The notes beneath the pieces were generated by a model that did no database searches, had not been told where the DNA came from, and saw nothing but the letters and a program-made list of their open reading frames with translations. From Acidobacteriota bacterium (GTDB taxonomy: Bacteria; Acidobacteriota; Blastocatellia; Pyrinomonadales; Pyrinomonadaceae), in contig RFGC01000028.1 in the NCBI GenBank assembly GCA_003697135.1, forward strand, positions 1 through 61,619: 61,619 nucleotides of DNA. Direction: 5' to 3'. Shown one piece after another: positions 8,385-18,313 of the stretch (its first letter is position 1; every line of letters begins with the position of its first letter). The position numbers were made by a program, and so were the translations under genes.

Positions 8385-8948
8385 TTGAAAGTGTTTGGAA
8401 AGAAATGTCTGGGAAGCAGAAAACAATGGGAAAGCTTTGAAGCAGAAATGATACCTTTGATGCCTGATTTGTACCGCGTCGCCGTCTGGTTGACAAAAAA
8501 CAAGACTGAAGCCGAAGACCTTGTTCAGGAAACTCTCTTTCAGGCGTTGAAGTCCTTTCATCGCTATAGGGTTGGGACAAATTCTTTTGCTTGGTTAACA
8601 AAGATTATGTATCACCTAAACTTGAAAAGATTGCGAAAATCAAGGCTCACAGAATCTTTAGATTATTTGGAAGAAAAAACCGTTGAAATTATGGTTTACG
8701 AATCTTCCATATATCATAAATTGACAGATAAAGAAATTATTGATGCTTTGAAAAAGTTGCCCGAGCCTTTTCTTCAAGTCGTTCTTTTGTCAGATGTAGA
8801 AGAACTTTCCTATAAGGAAATAGCTGAAATTTTGGATATTCCAATTGGGACAGTAATGTCACGGCTTGCACGCGGAAGAAAAATGTTAAGACAACAATTA
8901 GCTCATCTTAGTTCCGATGGAAGTCTAAAAAAAGTTACTCAGAGGTGA
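8385..8948 (+). CDS. ECF-family RNA polymerase sigma factor
   Basis: A sigma-70 family protein of 187 residues. Region 2 is visible as AEDLVQETLFQALKSFHRYR followed by FAWLTKIMYHLNLKRLRK. Region 4 has the helix-turn-helix LSYKEIAEILDIPIGTVMSRLARGRKML. Region 3 is absent, as in all ECF sigmas. The start is a TTG at 8385 with GAGGTAGG just upstream; a GTG two codons later is also possible, and no ATG occurs before residue 22. It is followed after 3 bp by a zinc-binding anti-sigma factor and is divergent from the thiol-redox genes, which are plausible targets. Confidence 0.9.
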   Translation: MKVFGKKCLGSRKQWESFEAEMIPLMPDLYRVAVWLTKNKTEAEDLVQETLFQALKSFHRYRVGTNSFAWLTKIMYHLNLKRLRKSRLTESLDYLEEKTVEIMVYESSIYHKLTDKEIIDALKKLPEPFLQVVLLSDVEELSYKEIAEILDIPIGTVMSRLARGRKMLRQQLAHLSSDGSLKKVTQR

Positions 8949-8951
8949 AAT

Positions 8952-9749
8952 ATGCAGTGCAAAGAAGTTCTTGAAATTTGCGATGTGTATCTAAGCGATG
9001 AACTTTTGGCAGAGGCAAATATGCAAGCTTTACAACATCTGAAAGAATGTCCGATGTGTCGCGTAGAATTCGAATCTAGACGCCTTTTACAGCAAAAACT
9101 TAAGAAGGCAGTAAAAGAGGCTCCAGAATTCCAGATTGATTCTGCCTTCGCATTACGTCTTGCCGCAAATCTTCGGGAAGCCGCACTATGCGAAAGTAGG
9201 CCGAAAACCTTCGGACTAAAACTCTTAGTGCCGATCATGGCGTCACTTCTTATTGGTTTTTCCATCTTTTTAGCCTTCAAATATGTAAACACAAAGCATA
9301 CACCTATAGCTTCCCAAAATAATGCCTTATCACAGCTTCTACCTATAGTGATTCATGAACATTTAGACTGTGCCATCGAAAAACTACAAATGTGGGAACA
9401 ACTTTCGAGACAAGACTATGCCGAAAAAGATATTTTCATGGCAAAAATTGTTACCCCTCTGAAAAAGAACTTCTCCAATGATCTCAACCTTTTGCACGTG
9501 CATGAGTGCGATTATGGAGAAAAAAAATGCAAGCACCTGATTATGCAAAAGGGAAACGATTGCGTTATTTCTATCTTTATCTATGAAACAGAAGGGTTGA
9601 CAAACAATGAGGTCGTGCTTACTCACAAAGAACAAGATAATCTCCAAGTAGCAAGTATCCAAAAAAAACCTCAAACCGTTTTTGTTGTCTCGAATCTGAC
9701 AACATCTGAAAGCTTGAGCCTTGCTCAAGCTCTTCTCGAGGCGCTTTAG
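8952..9749 (+). CDS. Membrane anti-sigma factor with zinc-finger N-terminus
   Basis: A 265-residue protein. The cytoplasmic N-terminus carries the zinc anti-sigma motif HLKECPMC (His29, Cys33, Cys36), with further cysteines at 3 and 10. A membrane helix spans about 89-110. The outer domain of about 150 residues has its own cysteine cluster (HECDYGEKKCKHL and NDCVIS), which could sense redox state or metal. It starts 3 bp after the sigma gene, the usual sigma/anti-sigma order. Signal-driven release of the sigma factor is family knowledge; a thiol or metal signal is an inference from the outer cysteines and the neighbouring redox genes. Confidence 0.85.
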   Translation: MQCKEVLEICDVYLSDELLAEANMQALQHLKECPMCRVEFESRRLLQQKLKKAVKEAPEFQIDSAFALRLAANLREAALCESRPKTFGLKLLVPIMASLLIGFSIFLAFKYVNTKHTPIASQNNALSQLLPIVIHEHLDCAIEKLQMWEQLSRQDYAEKDIFMAKIVTPLKKNFSNDLNLLHVHECDYGEKKCKHLIMQKGNDCVISIFIYETEGLTNNEVVLTHKEQDNLQVASIQKKPQTVFVVSNLTTSESLSLAQALLEAL

Positions 9750-9766
9750 CTCTCAATTTGATTTTG

Positions 9767-12700
9767 TCATAAATTAAAATATCTCGCCTCAGGGTGATGC
9801 ACGATTATTGCTGACGTTGATTGTTCAGGGTCTAGTTGAAATTCCTCTGTAAGCTCAACGCCTATTCTCTCAGGCTCGAGAAGTTCAAAGATTTTCTGTT
9901 GGTCTTCTAAGTTCGGACACGCAGGATAGCCGAAACTATAACGTGCGCCACGATAGCCTTGCTTGAAAAGCTTTTCTATTTCATCGGCGTCCATATCGGC
10001 GATTCCTAGCTCCTCGCGTATTCGCTTATGCCAATACTCTGCCAGCGCCTCCGTAGCTTCCACAGAAAGCCCATGAAACAAAAGATATTCCGTATATGCC
10101 CCAGAAGCGAATAGCTTCGCTGAATGCTCTGAAGCCTTGCGTCCCATCGTAACTAACTGAAAAGCCACAACGTCCATCTTGCCACTTTCTCGTGGCGCAA
10201 AATAATCTGCGATACAGAGATTCTGGCTTCCTCTCATTTCAGCAGGCTGACGCGGAAACGTAAACCTCAACCACTCCGTCTTTTCATCATCGCGATAAAT
10301 TATCAAATCGTTTCCTTCCGATTGACACGGAAAATAACCATATACGACTTTCGCCTCAAGTAGCTTCTCCCTGATTGCCTGTGCCTTTAGCTCTCTGAAC
10401 TTCGGATAAACTTCCCTTTGCAAAATCTCTTCATACTCTTCCTTTGAGCGCCTTCCCTGCTTGTATTGCCACTGCCCTTTGAAAAGCGCCGTTGTGTTGA
10501 TGTATTCAAAAACCTTATTCAAATCTTTGATTTCGACAATTTTTGAACCGTAGAAAGGCGGTTTCGGAATCGGCACGTCCATTGAAACGTTCGATCGCAA
10601 CGTATGCTCGGTTCCATCGGGCAAACGGAATTTAGCTGATAAATTCGCAGAGCGCGAGATCGTAGATTTTTTTATCTTTCCGCAACTACCGAAGCTTTCT
10701 TGCGCTCCGTTAGACGTCGAAATTTTCGCCTCACGTTCATCAGTTGTTTTATCCGCAGTTTGAGAAATTGCTTCCTCAATCTGTTTTTGCTCTGTTTGCT
10801 GTTCATTCTTCAAAGCATTCGACTCTGAATCATCGAGTTGCTCGGACTTTTCTGAACTTGCACCTGTTATCAAATCCATTGCGCGGAGTCCGTCGAAGGC
10901 ATCACGAGCATAAAAAAGCTTTCCCTTGTAAAGCGGGATAAGTTCTTCCTCAACATACTTTCTGTTCAAAGCGGCACCACCCAAAATAACCGGGACCGTG
11001 ATACCACGCTCATTCATGATTTCGAGATTATCGCGCATAATCAAGGTTGATTTAACCAAAAGCCCGCTCATGCCGATTGCATCAGCTTTGTGTTCTTCGT
11101 AGGCTTTGAGTATCTCTTCGATAGGCTGTTTGATTCCCAAGTTAATAACCTTGTAGCCGTTGTTTGTCAAAATAATGTCAACGAGATTTTTACCGATGTC
11201 ATGGACATCGCCTTTGACGGTTGCCAAAACCATAATACCTTTCTGCACGCCTTCAACTTTTTCCATGAAAGGCTCCAGAAACTTAACGGCCGCTTTCATC
11301 ACTTCTGCTGACTGAAGCACAAACGGAAGTTGCATCTTCCCTGCGCCGAAAAGATCGCCTACCGTTTTCATTCCGTCTAGCAGAATCTCGTTGATAATCT
11401 CCAGCGCCGAGTATTTCTCCAATGCCTTTTTCAGATTTTCTTCAAGCCCGATTTTCTCACCGTCAATTATGTGACGTTTTAGTTTTTCTTCTATCGTCAA
11501 TCCCGAAGTATCGGGCTTCATTGCCTTTGCCGTCTTGCCTTCAAAGAGCTTAGTAAATTCGGCAAGCGGATCGTAAACGCAGATTTCGCCTTCAAACTTG
11601 CGTCTGTCGTATATCAAATCGAGAGCAACTTCAATCTCATGCTCACTGAAACGGCTCAAAGGCAAGATTTTTGAAGCGTTAACGATGGCAGAATTCATTC
11701 CTGCTTGCACGCATTCATGAAGAAAAACAGAATTTAAGACGATGCGCGCCGCGGGACTCAAGCCAAAAGAAATGTTTGAAACGCCCAAAATTATATTCGC
11801 ATCAGGCATCTCGCCGTGGATTAGCCTTATCGCCTCGATTGTCTCTACCGCATTGCGTCGGTCTTCTTCAATTCCTGTAGAAATCGGCAAGGCTAGTGGA
11901 TCGAAAAAGATGTCGTGCGGTTTTATGCCGTATTCGACTGCCTGCTTGTAGGCACGACGAGCGATTTGCAACTTTTTATCTGCTGTTCGTGCCATGCCTT
12001 CTTCGTCAATCGTTCCGATTACGACAGCCGCACCATAAGTTTTCGCAAGCTCTAAAACCTTGAAAAATCTCGGCTCGCCGTCTTCATAATTCGTAGAATT
12101 CAAAATGCACTTCCCGCCCGCAAGTTTCAGACCTGCTTCCATCTTTTGCCAATCTGTTGAATCCAGCATCAGCGGGATTTTGACATTTGTAACTAGGCGC
12201 GAAACAAGCTCGCGCATATCTCGAACTCCATCACGCCCGACAAAATCAACGTTGACGTCGAGAACATGCGCACCTTCGCGCTCTTGCTCTTTTGCGAGTT
12301 GAACCAATCCGTCCCAGTTCTCTTCCTGCAAAAGCTCGCGCATCTTCTTCGAGCCTGAAGCATTCACTCTTTCCCCGACAATCAGAAATGAATTGTCTTG
12401 AACGTAAGGCTGTGAAATGTAGATTGAAGAAGCAGACGGCGTAAATTTGACAGTGCGCGGCTTTGGCGAAAGTCTCTGCATTTTCTCAACAACTAGCCTT
12501 AAGTGAGCAGGTGTCGTCCCACAACAACCGCCGACAATGTTAGCGCCGAAGTCGCGTGCGAAGTGTTCGATCTTACGGGCAAAATCTTCAGGAGTTTCAG
12601 GATAAAATTGCTTTCCGTCTTTCACTTCAGGAAGCCCTGCATTCGGCAAAACCGAAACCGGAAAAGGCGAATTTTCACACAGATACTTAATGTTTTCCGT

Positions 12701-13393
12701 CATCTGATCAGGACCGGTTCCGCAATTCATGCCGATAACATCAATCGGGAAAGGTTCAAGCGTGGTCAAAGCGGCGCTTATTTCTGTTCCATTCAGCATT
12801 GTGCCGAAAGGTTCTATTGTTACTTGCACGATTACAGGGATTCGCTTACGCTCCTGCTCGAAGAATTCAAATATAGCCGCTAGTGCCGCTTTTGTCTGAA
12901 GAATATCTTGGCAGGTTTCGACGATATACATATCAACTCCGCCATCAAAAAGCCCGCGCACCTGATCTCGATAGGCATTTTTCAAGTCGTCGTATGAAAT
13001 ATGCCCAAGTGTGGGAAGTTTCGTTCCCGGCCCAATCGAACCTGCCACAAAACGCGGGTGCGATTTAGTCGAAAAATCACTTGCAAGTCTCTTTGCAAGC
13101 TCTGCCGCTCTTTTGTTTATGTCGTAAGCTTTGTCTGCTATTCCGTATTCGCCCAAAACAACTCCGTTTGCGCCGAAAGTATTTGTTTCTATAACATCGC
13201 AACCAACTTCCAAAAATCCAAGATGGACTTTCTCGATGGCTTCAGGTTTCGTATAGATAAGATTTTCAGAGCAGTTCTCGAATTGCGCTCCGCCCCAATC
13301 TTCCAAAGAGAGATTTTGCGATTGGAGATTGCTTCCCATCGCACCATCGAAAACTACAATTTTTTCATTCAAAAGCTTTAGAAAGTCACTCAT
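9767..13393 (-). CDS. metH: Cobalamin-dependent methionine synthase
   Basis: A 1208-residue enzyme that transfers the methyl group of methyltetrahydrofolate to homocysteine. Domains in order: homocysteine-binding (1-310) with zinc cysteines Cys224 and GGCC (290-291); pterin-binding (about 330-600); cobalamin cap and Rossmann domain (about 630-840) with DVHDIG (His731 is the cobalt ligand); and the SAM-dependent reactivation domain (about 925-1208) with [14 protein letters not shown] low-complexity Glu/Gln/Ser-rich insert at about 846-915 joins the last two domains. The ATG at 13393 has only a weak ribosome-binding site. Its leader contains a SAM-II riboswitch and terminator, so expression should fall when SAM is plentiful. 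Confidence 0.97.
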   Translation of the reverse strand: MSDFLKLLNEKIVVFDGAMGSNLQSQNLSLEDWGGAQFENCSENLIYTKPEAIEKVHLGFLEVGCDVIETNTFGANGVVLGEYGIADKAYDINKRAAELAKRLASDFSTKSHPRFVAGSIGPGTKLPTLGHISYDDLKNAYRDQVRGLFDGGVDMYIVETCQDILQTKAALAAIFEFFEQERKRIPVIVQVTIEPFGTMLNGTEISAALTTLEPFPIDVIGMNCGTGPDQMTENIKYLCENSPFPVSVLPNAGLPEVKDGKQFYPETPEDFARKIEHFARDFGANIVGGCCGTTPAHLRLVVEKMQRLSPKPRTVKFTPSASSIYISQPYVQDNSFLIVGERVNASGSKKMRELLQEENWDGLVQLAKEQEREGAHVLDVNVDFVGRDGVRDMRELVSRLVTNVKIPLMLDSTDWQKMEAGLKLAGGKCILNSTNYEDGEPRFFKVLELAKTYGAAVVIGTIDEEGMARTADKKLQIARRAYKQAVEYGIKPHDIFFDPLALPISTGIEEDRRNAVETIEAIRLIHGEMPDANIILGVSNISFGLSPAARIVLNSVFLHECVQAGMNSAIVNASKILPLSRFSEHEIEVALDLIYDRRKFEGEICVYDPLAEFTKLFEGKTAKAMKPDTSGLTIEEKLKRHIIDGEKIGLEENLKKALEKYSALEIINEILLDGMKTVGDLFGAGKMQLPFVLQSAEVMKAAVKFLEPFMEKVEGVQKGIMVLATVKGDVHDIGKNLVDIILTNNGYKVINLGIKQPIEEILKAYEEHKADAIGMSGLLVKSTLIMRDNLEIMNERGITVPVILGGAALNRKYVEEELIPLYKGKLFYARDAFDGLRAMDLITGASSEKSEQLDDSESNALKNEQQTEQKQIEEAISQTADKTTDEREAKISTSNGAQESFGSCGKIKKSTISRSANLSAKFRLPDGTEHTLRSNVSMDVPIPKPPFYGSKIVEIKDLNKVFEYINTTALFKGQWQYKQGRRSKEEYEEILQREVYPKFRELKAQAIREKLLEAKVVYGYFPCQSEGNDLIIYRDDEKTEWLRFTFPRQPAEMRGSQNLCIADYFAPRESGKMDVVAFQLVTMGRKASEHSAKLFASGAYTEYLLFHGLSVEATEALAEYWHKRIREELGIADMDADEIEKLFKQGYRGARYSFGYPACPNLEDQQKIFELLEPERIGVELTEEFQLDPEQSTSAIIVHHPEARYFNL

Positions 13394-13410
13394 CTTGGCA
13401 AAATCAAATT

Positions 13411-13436
13411 AAAAAAATTAGCGCCAAACAGGCGCT
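13411..13436 (-). terminator. Riboswitch-controlled intrinsic terminator in the metH leader
   Basis: Read on the minus strand: AGCGCC-TGTTT-GGCGCT, a perfect 6-bp GC-rich stem, followed by AATTTTTTT. It lies between the SAM-II aptamer and the metH start codon. The left stem and loop (GCGCCTGTTT, 13426-13435) can instead pair with AAACAGCCGC at the 3' edge of the aptamer (13457-13466; nine of ten pairs), which would form a competing antiterminator. Confidence 0.8.
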
Positions 13437-13461
13437 TTGCAGTTTTTAATGCTTTTGCGGC

Positions 13462-13510
13462 TGTTTAGCGACTTCTTTAACGTGGCTGCAAGTCGCCATA
13501 AATCACCACG
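13462..13510 (-). ncRNA. SAM-II riboswitch aptamer
   Basis: On the minus strand an H-type pseudoknot is readable. P1 is CGTGG (13506-13510) with CCACG (about 13482-13486). Loop 1 is TGATTTAT. P2 is GCGACTT with AAGTCGC (13468-13474). The conserved linker text TTGCAG and TTAAAG is present, and the 3' end is GCTAAACA. This order and the TGATTT, TTGCA and GCTAAA boxes match the SAM-II (SAM-alpha) riboswitch, which binds S-adenosylmethionine and usually sits before methionine genes. Here it precedes metH and is followed by a terminator about 25 nt downstream. Confidence 0.85.
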
Positions 13511-13518
13511 TATAAATA

Positions 13519-13548
13519 ATTGAATCATTCCCCGTCCAGCAATGTCAA
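13519..13548 (-). promoter_or_regulatory. Candidate metH promoter
   Basis: On the minus strand a consensus -35 TTGACA (13543-13548) is followed after 18 bp by TTCAAT (13519-13524), a weak -10. Transcription would begin within a few bases of the first stem of the SAM-II aptamer, which is what a minimal riboswitch leader needs. Confidence 0.5.
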
Positions 13549-13633
13549 CCTAAAAATGCTGTGTAAAACATAAACTTATACGGAAACTGCGACTGTTCTT
13601 GCAGGAAAATAGCTAGACGCTTGAACGAATTTC

Positions 13634-14047
13634 TCAATATTTCGGCATGCTCTTATCAACTTCATCCGCCCATGCGAGGATTCCGCCTTTGAGATTTACC
13701 AATCTGCCCTCGTAGCCGTGTTTTTTGAGTTCTTCTATAGCTTTGGCGCTTCTGCCACCACTTCTGCAATAGACAAAAGCAACTCTGAGAGGATCGAGTT
13801 CGTTCATTCGCTTCGTAATCTCCCCAAGCGGAATTAGCTTAGAATTCGGGATTCGAGCTATCTCGTATTCATAAGGTTCTCGAACATCAATTATTTGAAT
13901 TTCGGGATCGTATTGCATTAGCTGATTGAGCTCCGTAGCTGTAATTTCTTCCAAGGCTTTGTCCTCCTTTGCATCATCTTGTCTGAAACTACAAGTTCCC
14001 ATCGAAAGTAAGAATAACGCCAGCATCAGCAACAAACTTTTCTCCAT
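13634..14047 (-). CDS. Rhodanese-domain exported protein or lipoprotein
   Basis: A 137-residue single-domain rhodanese (sulfurtransferase). A hydrophobic N-terminus ends near Cys19 (SMGTC), which may be a lipobox although Thr before the Cys is unusual. The rhodanese core runs IDVREPYEYEIARIPNSKLIP to the active-site loop VYCRSGGRS (Cys94) and ends GGILAWADEV. A GGTGGAAG ribosome-binding site precedes the ATG. It probably carries persulfide sulfur in the periplasm. It stands alone, with metH downstream under its own promoter. Other rhodanese domains occur in the sulfide operon at 38-41 kb. Confidence 0.85.
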   Translation of the reverse strand: MEKSLLLMLALFLLSMGTCSFRQDDAKEDKALEEITATELNQLMQYDPEIQIIDVREPYEYEIARIPNSKLIPLGEITKRMNELDPLRVAFVYCRSGGRSAKAIEELKKHGYEGRLVNLKGGILAWADEVDKSMPKY

Positions 14048-14208
14048 AAAACTTCCACCAAAAGATCAAGTTTTGCTGAGAGTATTTTTGCATGAAAAAC
14101 ACCTGAAAAACAAACAGCAAGAACAAAACAAACGCTGAAGCGCTAGCTCTTTGCATTCAACTGTGCCTTCGTTCATCTTTTCAACGAACAAACATGAAGA
14201 ACACGGAT

Positions 14209-14238
14209 TTGAAATAATCGAGGCTTTCGTCATACAAT
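14209..14238 (+). promoter_or_regulatory. Candidate promoter for the thiolase gene
   Basis: TTGAAA (14209-14214) and TACAAT (14233-14238) are separated by 18 bp and lie 35 bp upstream of the thiolase ATG. This is a reasonable sigma-70-type match, but it has not been compared with other promoters of this organism. Confidence 0.4.
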
Positions 14239-14272
14239 TAGAAACTTAAACAAAACGAAATCAGGGAAAAGT

Positions 14273-15454
14273 ATGCGAGAAGCAGTAATTATAAGCGCAG
14301 TAAGAACGCCTACAGGTAAATTTCAAGGGTTATTGAAGCAATTTTCGGCAACTGATTTGGGAGCAATTGCCGTTAGGGAAGCGGTAAAACGTGCTAAAAT
14401 CAAACCCGAAGATGTAGACGAAGTCATAATGGGATGCGTCATTCAAGCTGGGCTAGGACAGGCACCGGCACGCCAAGCGGCACTCAAAGCAGGTTTACCG
14501 CCGGAAGTATCGGCTTTGACAGTTAACATGGTTTGCGGTTCTGGTTTGAGAGCAGTAGCTTTGGCGGCACAAGCCATAAGGCTCGGTGACGCTGATTTCG
14601 TAGTCGCAGGCGGAATGGAATCAATGTCCAACGCTCCTTATGCACTACCCGGCGCCAGAGATGGCTACAGAATGGGCAATCAAACAGCTATAGACTTGAT
14701 GATTCATGATGGCCTCTGGTGTCCGTTTGAAAATTGGCACATGGGAAACACCGCCGAAGTCGTTGCACAAAAATACGAAATCACGCGCCAAGAACAAGAC
14801 GAATACGCTTATCATTCGCACCGCAAGGCTTTTGAAGCACAGCAAGCGGGCCGATTCAAAGAAGAAATTGTCCCGATAGAGATTCCGCAGAAAAAAGGCG
14901 ACCCGATAGTGTTAGATTATGATGAGCCAGTTAGACCTGATACAACAATCGAAGCACTATCGAAACTCAAACCAGCATTCCAGAAGGACGGAACGGTAAC
15001 CGCTGGAAATGCTCCCGGCGTCAACGACGGGGCTTCCGCTGTTGTCGTCACTTCTCTTGAAAAAGCTAATGAACTCGGAATTGAGCCATTTGCGAGAATC
15101 GTAGCTTATGCGACTTCTGGAATAGAGCCGAAATACATAATGCTTGCGCCGATAGAAGGCGTTCGACGCGTCGTCGAAAAAGCAGGATGGAAGCTTTCCG
15201 AAGTAGAACTTTTTGAACTCAACGAAGCCTTTTCGGTTCAGGCTCTTGGAGTGATGAGAGAGCTTGGAATCAATCCAGAGATTGTCAACGTCAACGGTGG
15301 CGCTGTTGCGCTAGGGCATGCAATCGGAAGCTCCGGAAGTCGGATTCTTACGACCTTGCTTTATGAGATGAAAAGGCGTAACGTCAAAAAAGGTGTTGCA
15401 GGACTTTGCCTCGGAGGCGGTAATTCCGTTGCCATGGCAGTTGAAAGACTCTAA
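14273..15454 (+). CDS. Acetyl-CoA acetyltransferase / thiolase
   Basis: A 393-residue thiolase. All catalytic blocks are present: the acyl-accepting cysteine in [11 protein letters not shown] (Cys88), the [10 protein letters not shown] motif, NEAFSVQAL, the catalytic histidine in [17 protein letters not shown], and the second cysteine in [12 protein letters not shown]. The length is typical for the family. It condenses two acetyl-CoA or cleaves 3-ketoacyl-CoA. It may complete beta-oxidation together with the fadN product at 1.8-4.2 kb, but whether it is a short-chain or broad-range thiolase cannot be told here. sucC follows after 45 bp on the same strand. Confidence 0.95.
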   Translation: MREAVIISAVRTPTGKFQGLLKQFSATDLGAIAVREAVKRAKIKPEDVDEVIMGCVIQAGLGQAPARQAALKAGLPPEVSALTVNMVCGSGLRAVALAAQAIRLGDADFVVAGGMESMSNAPYALPGARDGYRMGNQTAIDLMIHDGLWCPFENWHMGNTAEVVAQKYEITRQEQDEYAYHSHRKAFEAQQAGRFKEEIVPIEIPQKKGDPIVLDYDEPVRPDTTIEALSKLKPAFQKDGTVTAGNAPGVNDGASAVVVTSLEKANELGIEPFARIVAYATSGIEPKYIMLAPIEGVRRVVEKAGWKLSEVELFELNEAFSVQALGVMRELGINPEIVNVNGGAVALGHAIGSSGSRILTTLLYEMKRRNVKKGVAGLCLGGGNSVAMAVERL

Positions 15455-15499
15455 TCAATCAGCATATCTTACCGAAACTTCTGAAACTTAAAGTGTCGT

Positions 15500-16675
15500 A
15501 TGAAAATACATGAATATCAAGCGAAAGAATTACTGAAAAATTTTGGTGTTACTGTGCCGCGTGGGATCGTGGCTAGAACCCCAGAAGAAGCTGAAAAAGC
15601 GGCAAGAGAATTGGGAACTGAAGTAGTTGTTGTAAAGGCGCAAATTCATGCAGGCGGTCGTGGGAAGGCAGGTGGTGTTAAACTCGCAAAATCGCCTGAA
15701 GAAGCTCGCGAAATTGCTTCTCAAATGCTCGGAATGCGGCTGGTAACACATCAAACAGGTCCTGAAGGGCGTGAAGTTAAAACTCTTCTCATCGAAGAAG
15801 GTCTTCCGATTGATCGTGAGTTTTATTTGGGAATAACGCTTGACCGCCAGCAAGGCAGAAATGTTTTCATGGCTTCAGCGGCAGGTGGAATGGACATAGA
15901 AGAAGTCGCCGCAAAAATGCCTGAAAAAATACTCAAAGAAACCATAAACCCTTCTGTTGGCTTTCGACCTTTTCAAGCTAGAAAACTCGCATTTGGACTC
16001 GGCATTCCCAACGATTTAATCAATCAAGCCGTTAATTTCATGCTCAAACTCTATGAAGCATACGAAAAAATGGATGCTTCGCTTGTCGAGATAAATCCAT
16101 TCCTCTTGACAAAAGACAATCGCTTGATTGCGCTCGATGCGAAGATAAACTTCGATGATAACGCTCTTTTCAGGCACAAAGAGTATTTGGAACTAAGAGA
16201 TTTCAACGAAGAAGAGCCGCTTGAAACCGAAGCATCGAAATATGACCTAAACTATATCAAGCTTGATGGTGACATCGGTTGCATGGTCAACGGTGCAGGT
16301 CTTGCAATGGCAACGATGGACATAATCAAACTCCATGGTGGCGAGCCTGCGAATTTTCTCGACGTCGGCGGTGGTGCATCTCAAGAAAGAGTCGAACAAG
16401 CCTTTCGCATACTTTTAGCAGATAAAAATGTCAAAGCGGTTTTGATAAACATTTTCGGCGGGATTGTCCGAACCGACATGGTTGCGCGCGGAGTGGTAGA
16501 AGCGGCTAAGAGACTTGACGTTAAAATTCCCGTCGTTGTTCGACTCGAAGGCACAAATGTAGAAGAAGGCAACAGAATCATTGCCGAATCGGGCTTGAAT
16601 TTCATCGTAGCAAACAGCATGAGCGATGCCGCTCAAAAAGTAGTTAACGCCGCTAAGGGCATTGCGGCCGTTTAG
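15500..16675 (+). CDS. sucC: Succinyl-CoA synthetase beta subunit
   Basis: A 391-residue ATP-grasp subunit of the TCA-cycle enzyme that converts succinyl-CoA to succinate with formation of ATP or GTP. The N-terminus [17 protein letters not shown], the [16 protein letters not shown] loop, the EINPF metal-binding motif and the C-terminal [13 protein letters not shown] with [11 protein letters not shown] are all standard. The alpha subunit gene sucD normally follows directly, but here the next gene encodes a beta-CASP nuclease. sucD must therefore lie elsewhere in the genome. Confidence 0.96.
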   Translation: MKIHEYQAKELLKNFGVTVPRGIVARTPEEAEKAARELGTEVVVVKAQIHAGGRGKAGGVKLAKSPEEAREIASQMLGMRLVTHQTGPEGREVKTLLIEEGLPIDREFYLGITLDRQQGRNVFMASAAGGMDIEEVAAKMPEKILKETINPSVGFRPFQARKLAFGLGIPNDLINQAVNFMLKLYEAYEKMDASLVEINPFLLTKDNRLIALDAKINFDDNALFRHKEYLELRDFNEEEPLETEASKYDLNYIKLDGDIGCMVNGAGLAMATMDIIKLHGGEPANFLDVGGGASQERVEQAFRILLADKNVKAVLINIFGGIVRTDMVARGVVEAAKRLDVKIPVVVRLEGTNVEEGNRIIAESGLNFIVANSMSDAAQKVVNAAKGIAAV

Positions 16676-16737
16676 GGCTAAAGCTCTAAAATTCGTTCTT
16701 TCGTAGCTTAAAAACATCAGAAGGCAAAAGGCGTCCG

Positions 16738-18144
16738 ATGGCTCAAATTAGTTTTTATGGCGGTGTTGGCACCGTCACTGGCTCGAAGTATCTTCTAGAA
16801 TCAAACGGTAAAAAGGTGCTGATTGATTGCGGGCTTTTTCAAGGTGAAAAAGAACTAAGGGAGAGAAATTGGCAACCGCTTCCCTTCAATCCTTCAGAAA
16901 TAGACGCAGTCGTCTTAACACATGCACACATTGACCACAGCGGTTTCTTGCCAAGACTTGTGAAATTAGGCTATTCGGGCAAGGTTTTCACATCGAAAGC
17001 AACTGCCGATTTGCTGAAAATACTGCTTCCCGATTCGGCAAGGCTTCAGGAAGAAGAAGCCGACTACAGAAATCGTCATGGCTTAACTTCGCACAGTCCT
17101 GCTCTTCCGCTCTATGACGAATCCGATGCCAAAAAAGCGTTAAAACTTCTGGTTGGAGTTTCAAACGATGGCCAGCCAATTGAAATCTGCGAAGGCTTCA
17201 AAGCAAGTTTCAGAGTTGCAGGACACATTCTAGGTGCAAGTCTCGTGCTGATTGAAATGGAAAACGCTCGAAAGTCCGATTGGTCATCAATAAAATTTCT
17301 CTTTTCGGGCGATCTCGGACACTACGATCAACCAATCGTCAAAGACCCCGCACCGCCGCCTCCTTGCGATTATTTGATGGTGGAGTCAACTTATGGAAAT
17401 CGTCTTCATGGCGACATCTCGCCGAAAGACCAAATGACAAGAATAATCAACGAAGCCGCTAAAAGAGATGCTCCGATTTTAATACCTGCCTTTGCGATTG
17501 GAAGAACGCAAGAAGTTTTATATTTGATACGTGAGCTTGAAGACGAAAAAAGGATTCCTTCCTTGCCCGTAATTGTTGATTCACCTATGGCTCTGCAAGC
17601 CATTCAGGTTTACAATCGCTGGAGCGAAGAACACGATGAAGAATACGCCTCGATTTTGGCAAAGAAAATTCATCCATTGAAAACAGACTGGATGAGACTT
17701 GCTTCGACTCGTGAAGAGTCAAAGAAGGTAAATGAAATGAAAGGGGCAAGAATCATAATTTCGTCTTCTGGGATGCTCACAGGCGGAAGAGTGCTTCATC
17801 ATGCGATGCGGATTCTGCCGAATGAAAATGCGACTATTGTCTTTGTAGGCTATCAAGCGGCAGGAACGCGTGGGCGTCAGATAGTTGAAGGTGCGAAGGA
17901 AATCAAGATAATGAAGCAAGTGGTGCCTGTGAGATGCCGTGTTGAAATTGTTGAAGGTTTTTCTGCTCATGCTGATTGGAAAGGAGTTTTGCGTTGGCTT
18001 GATGGTCTTACTTCAACGCCGAAGTTAGTTTTTACAACTCATGGCGAGCCTGAAGCGGCATCAGCAATGGCAGAGAGAATAAAAGAAAAATTCGGTTGGA
18101 ACGTCCTGATACCTCAATACGGCCAAACGGTAAAACTCGAATAA
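16738..18144 (+). CDS. Metallo-beta-lactamase / beta-CASP RNA-processing nuclease
   Basis: A 468-residue protein of the CPSF73-like (YSH1) branch. The metal site THAHIDHSG (residues 61-69) gives the HxHxDH motif. FSGDLGHYDQPI and STYGNRLHG follow, then the beta-CASP insert with PAFAIGRTQEVL, the SSGMLTGGRVLHH stretch and the final EGFSAHADW and TTHGEPEAA motifs. Family members are single-strand RNA endo- or exonucleases. It starts 62 bp after sucC and is the last gene before the promoter of the accessory operon at 18.26 kb. Confidence 0.92.
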   Translation: MAQISFYGGVGTVTGSKYLLESNGKKVLIDCGLFQGEKELRERNWQPLPFNPSEIDAVVLTHAHIDHSGFLPRLVKLGYSGKVFTSKATADLLKILLPDSARLQEEEADYRNRHGLTSHSPALPLYDESDAKKALKLLVGVSNDGQPIEICEGFKASFRVAGHILGASLVLIEMENARKSDWSSIKFLFSGDLGHYDQPIVKDPAPPPPCDYLMVESTYGNRLHGDISPKDQMTRIINEAAKRDAPILIPAFAIGRTQEVLYLIRELEDEKRIPSLPVIVDSPMALQAIQVYNRWSEEHDEEYASILAKKIHPLKTDWMRLASTREESKKVNEMKGARIIISSSGMLTGGRVLHHAMRILPNENATIVFVGYQAAGTRGRQIVEGAKEIKIMKQVVPVRCRVEIVEGFSAHADWKGVLRWLDGLTSTPKLVFTTHGEPEAASAMAERIKEKFGWNVLIPQYGQTVKLE

Positions 18145-18259
18145 ACGCCTTTATCACTAAACCTGATCTTGGTCCCTCCCTCTACAGTAAAAAGCAAATC
18201 GCCTTCGGCAGCTAGCCATTTGGTTCAAATTTTTAAGTTTTTCTATCCTTAAAATTTTG

Positions 18260-18289
18260 TTGACAGTTTTTCTTCGCTTTTCGTATAAT
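18260..18289 (+). promoter_or_regulatory. Consensus promoter of the Clp-like accessory operon
   Basis: Perfect TTGACA (18260-18265) and perfect TATAAT (18284-18289) are separated by 18 bp. The start of transcription would be near 18296, only about 18 nt before the TTG start of the first gene. This is the best sigma-70 consensus promoter noticed in the window and implies strong constitutive or repressor-controlled transcription. Confidence 0.8.
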
Positions 18290-18313
18290 GGCGTCAAATA
18301 AGACGAGAGTAAC

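Noticed and set aside
8209-8601. Upstream extension of the thioredoxin-like gene (130 extra codons)
   Set aside because: A good ribosome-binding site and signal peptide begin at 8208, and the extension overlaps the divergent sigma factor gene.
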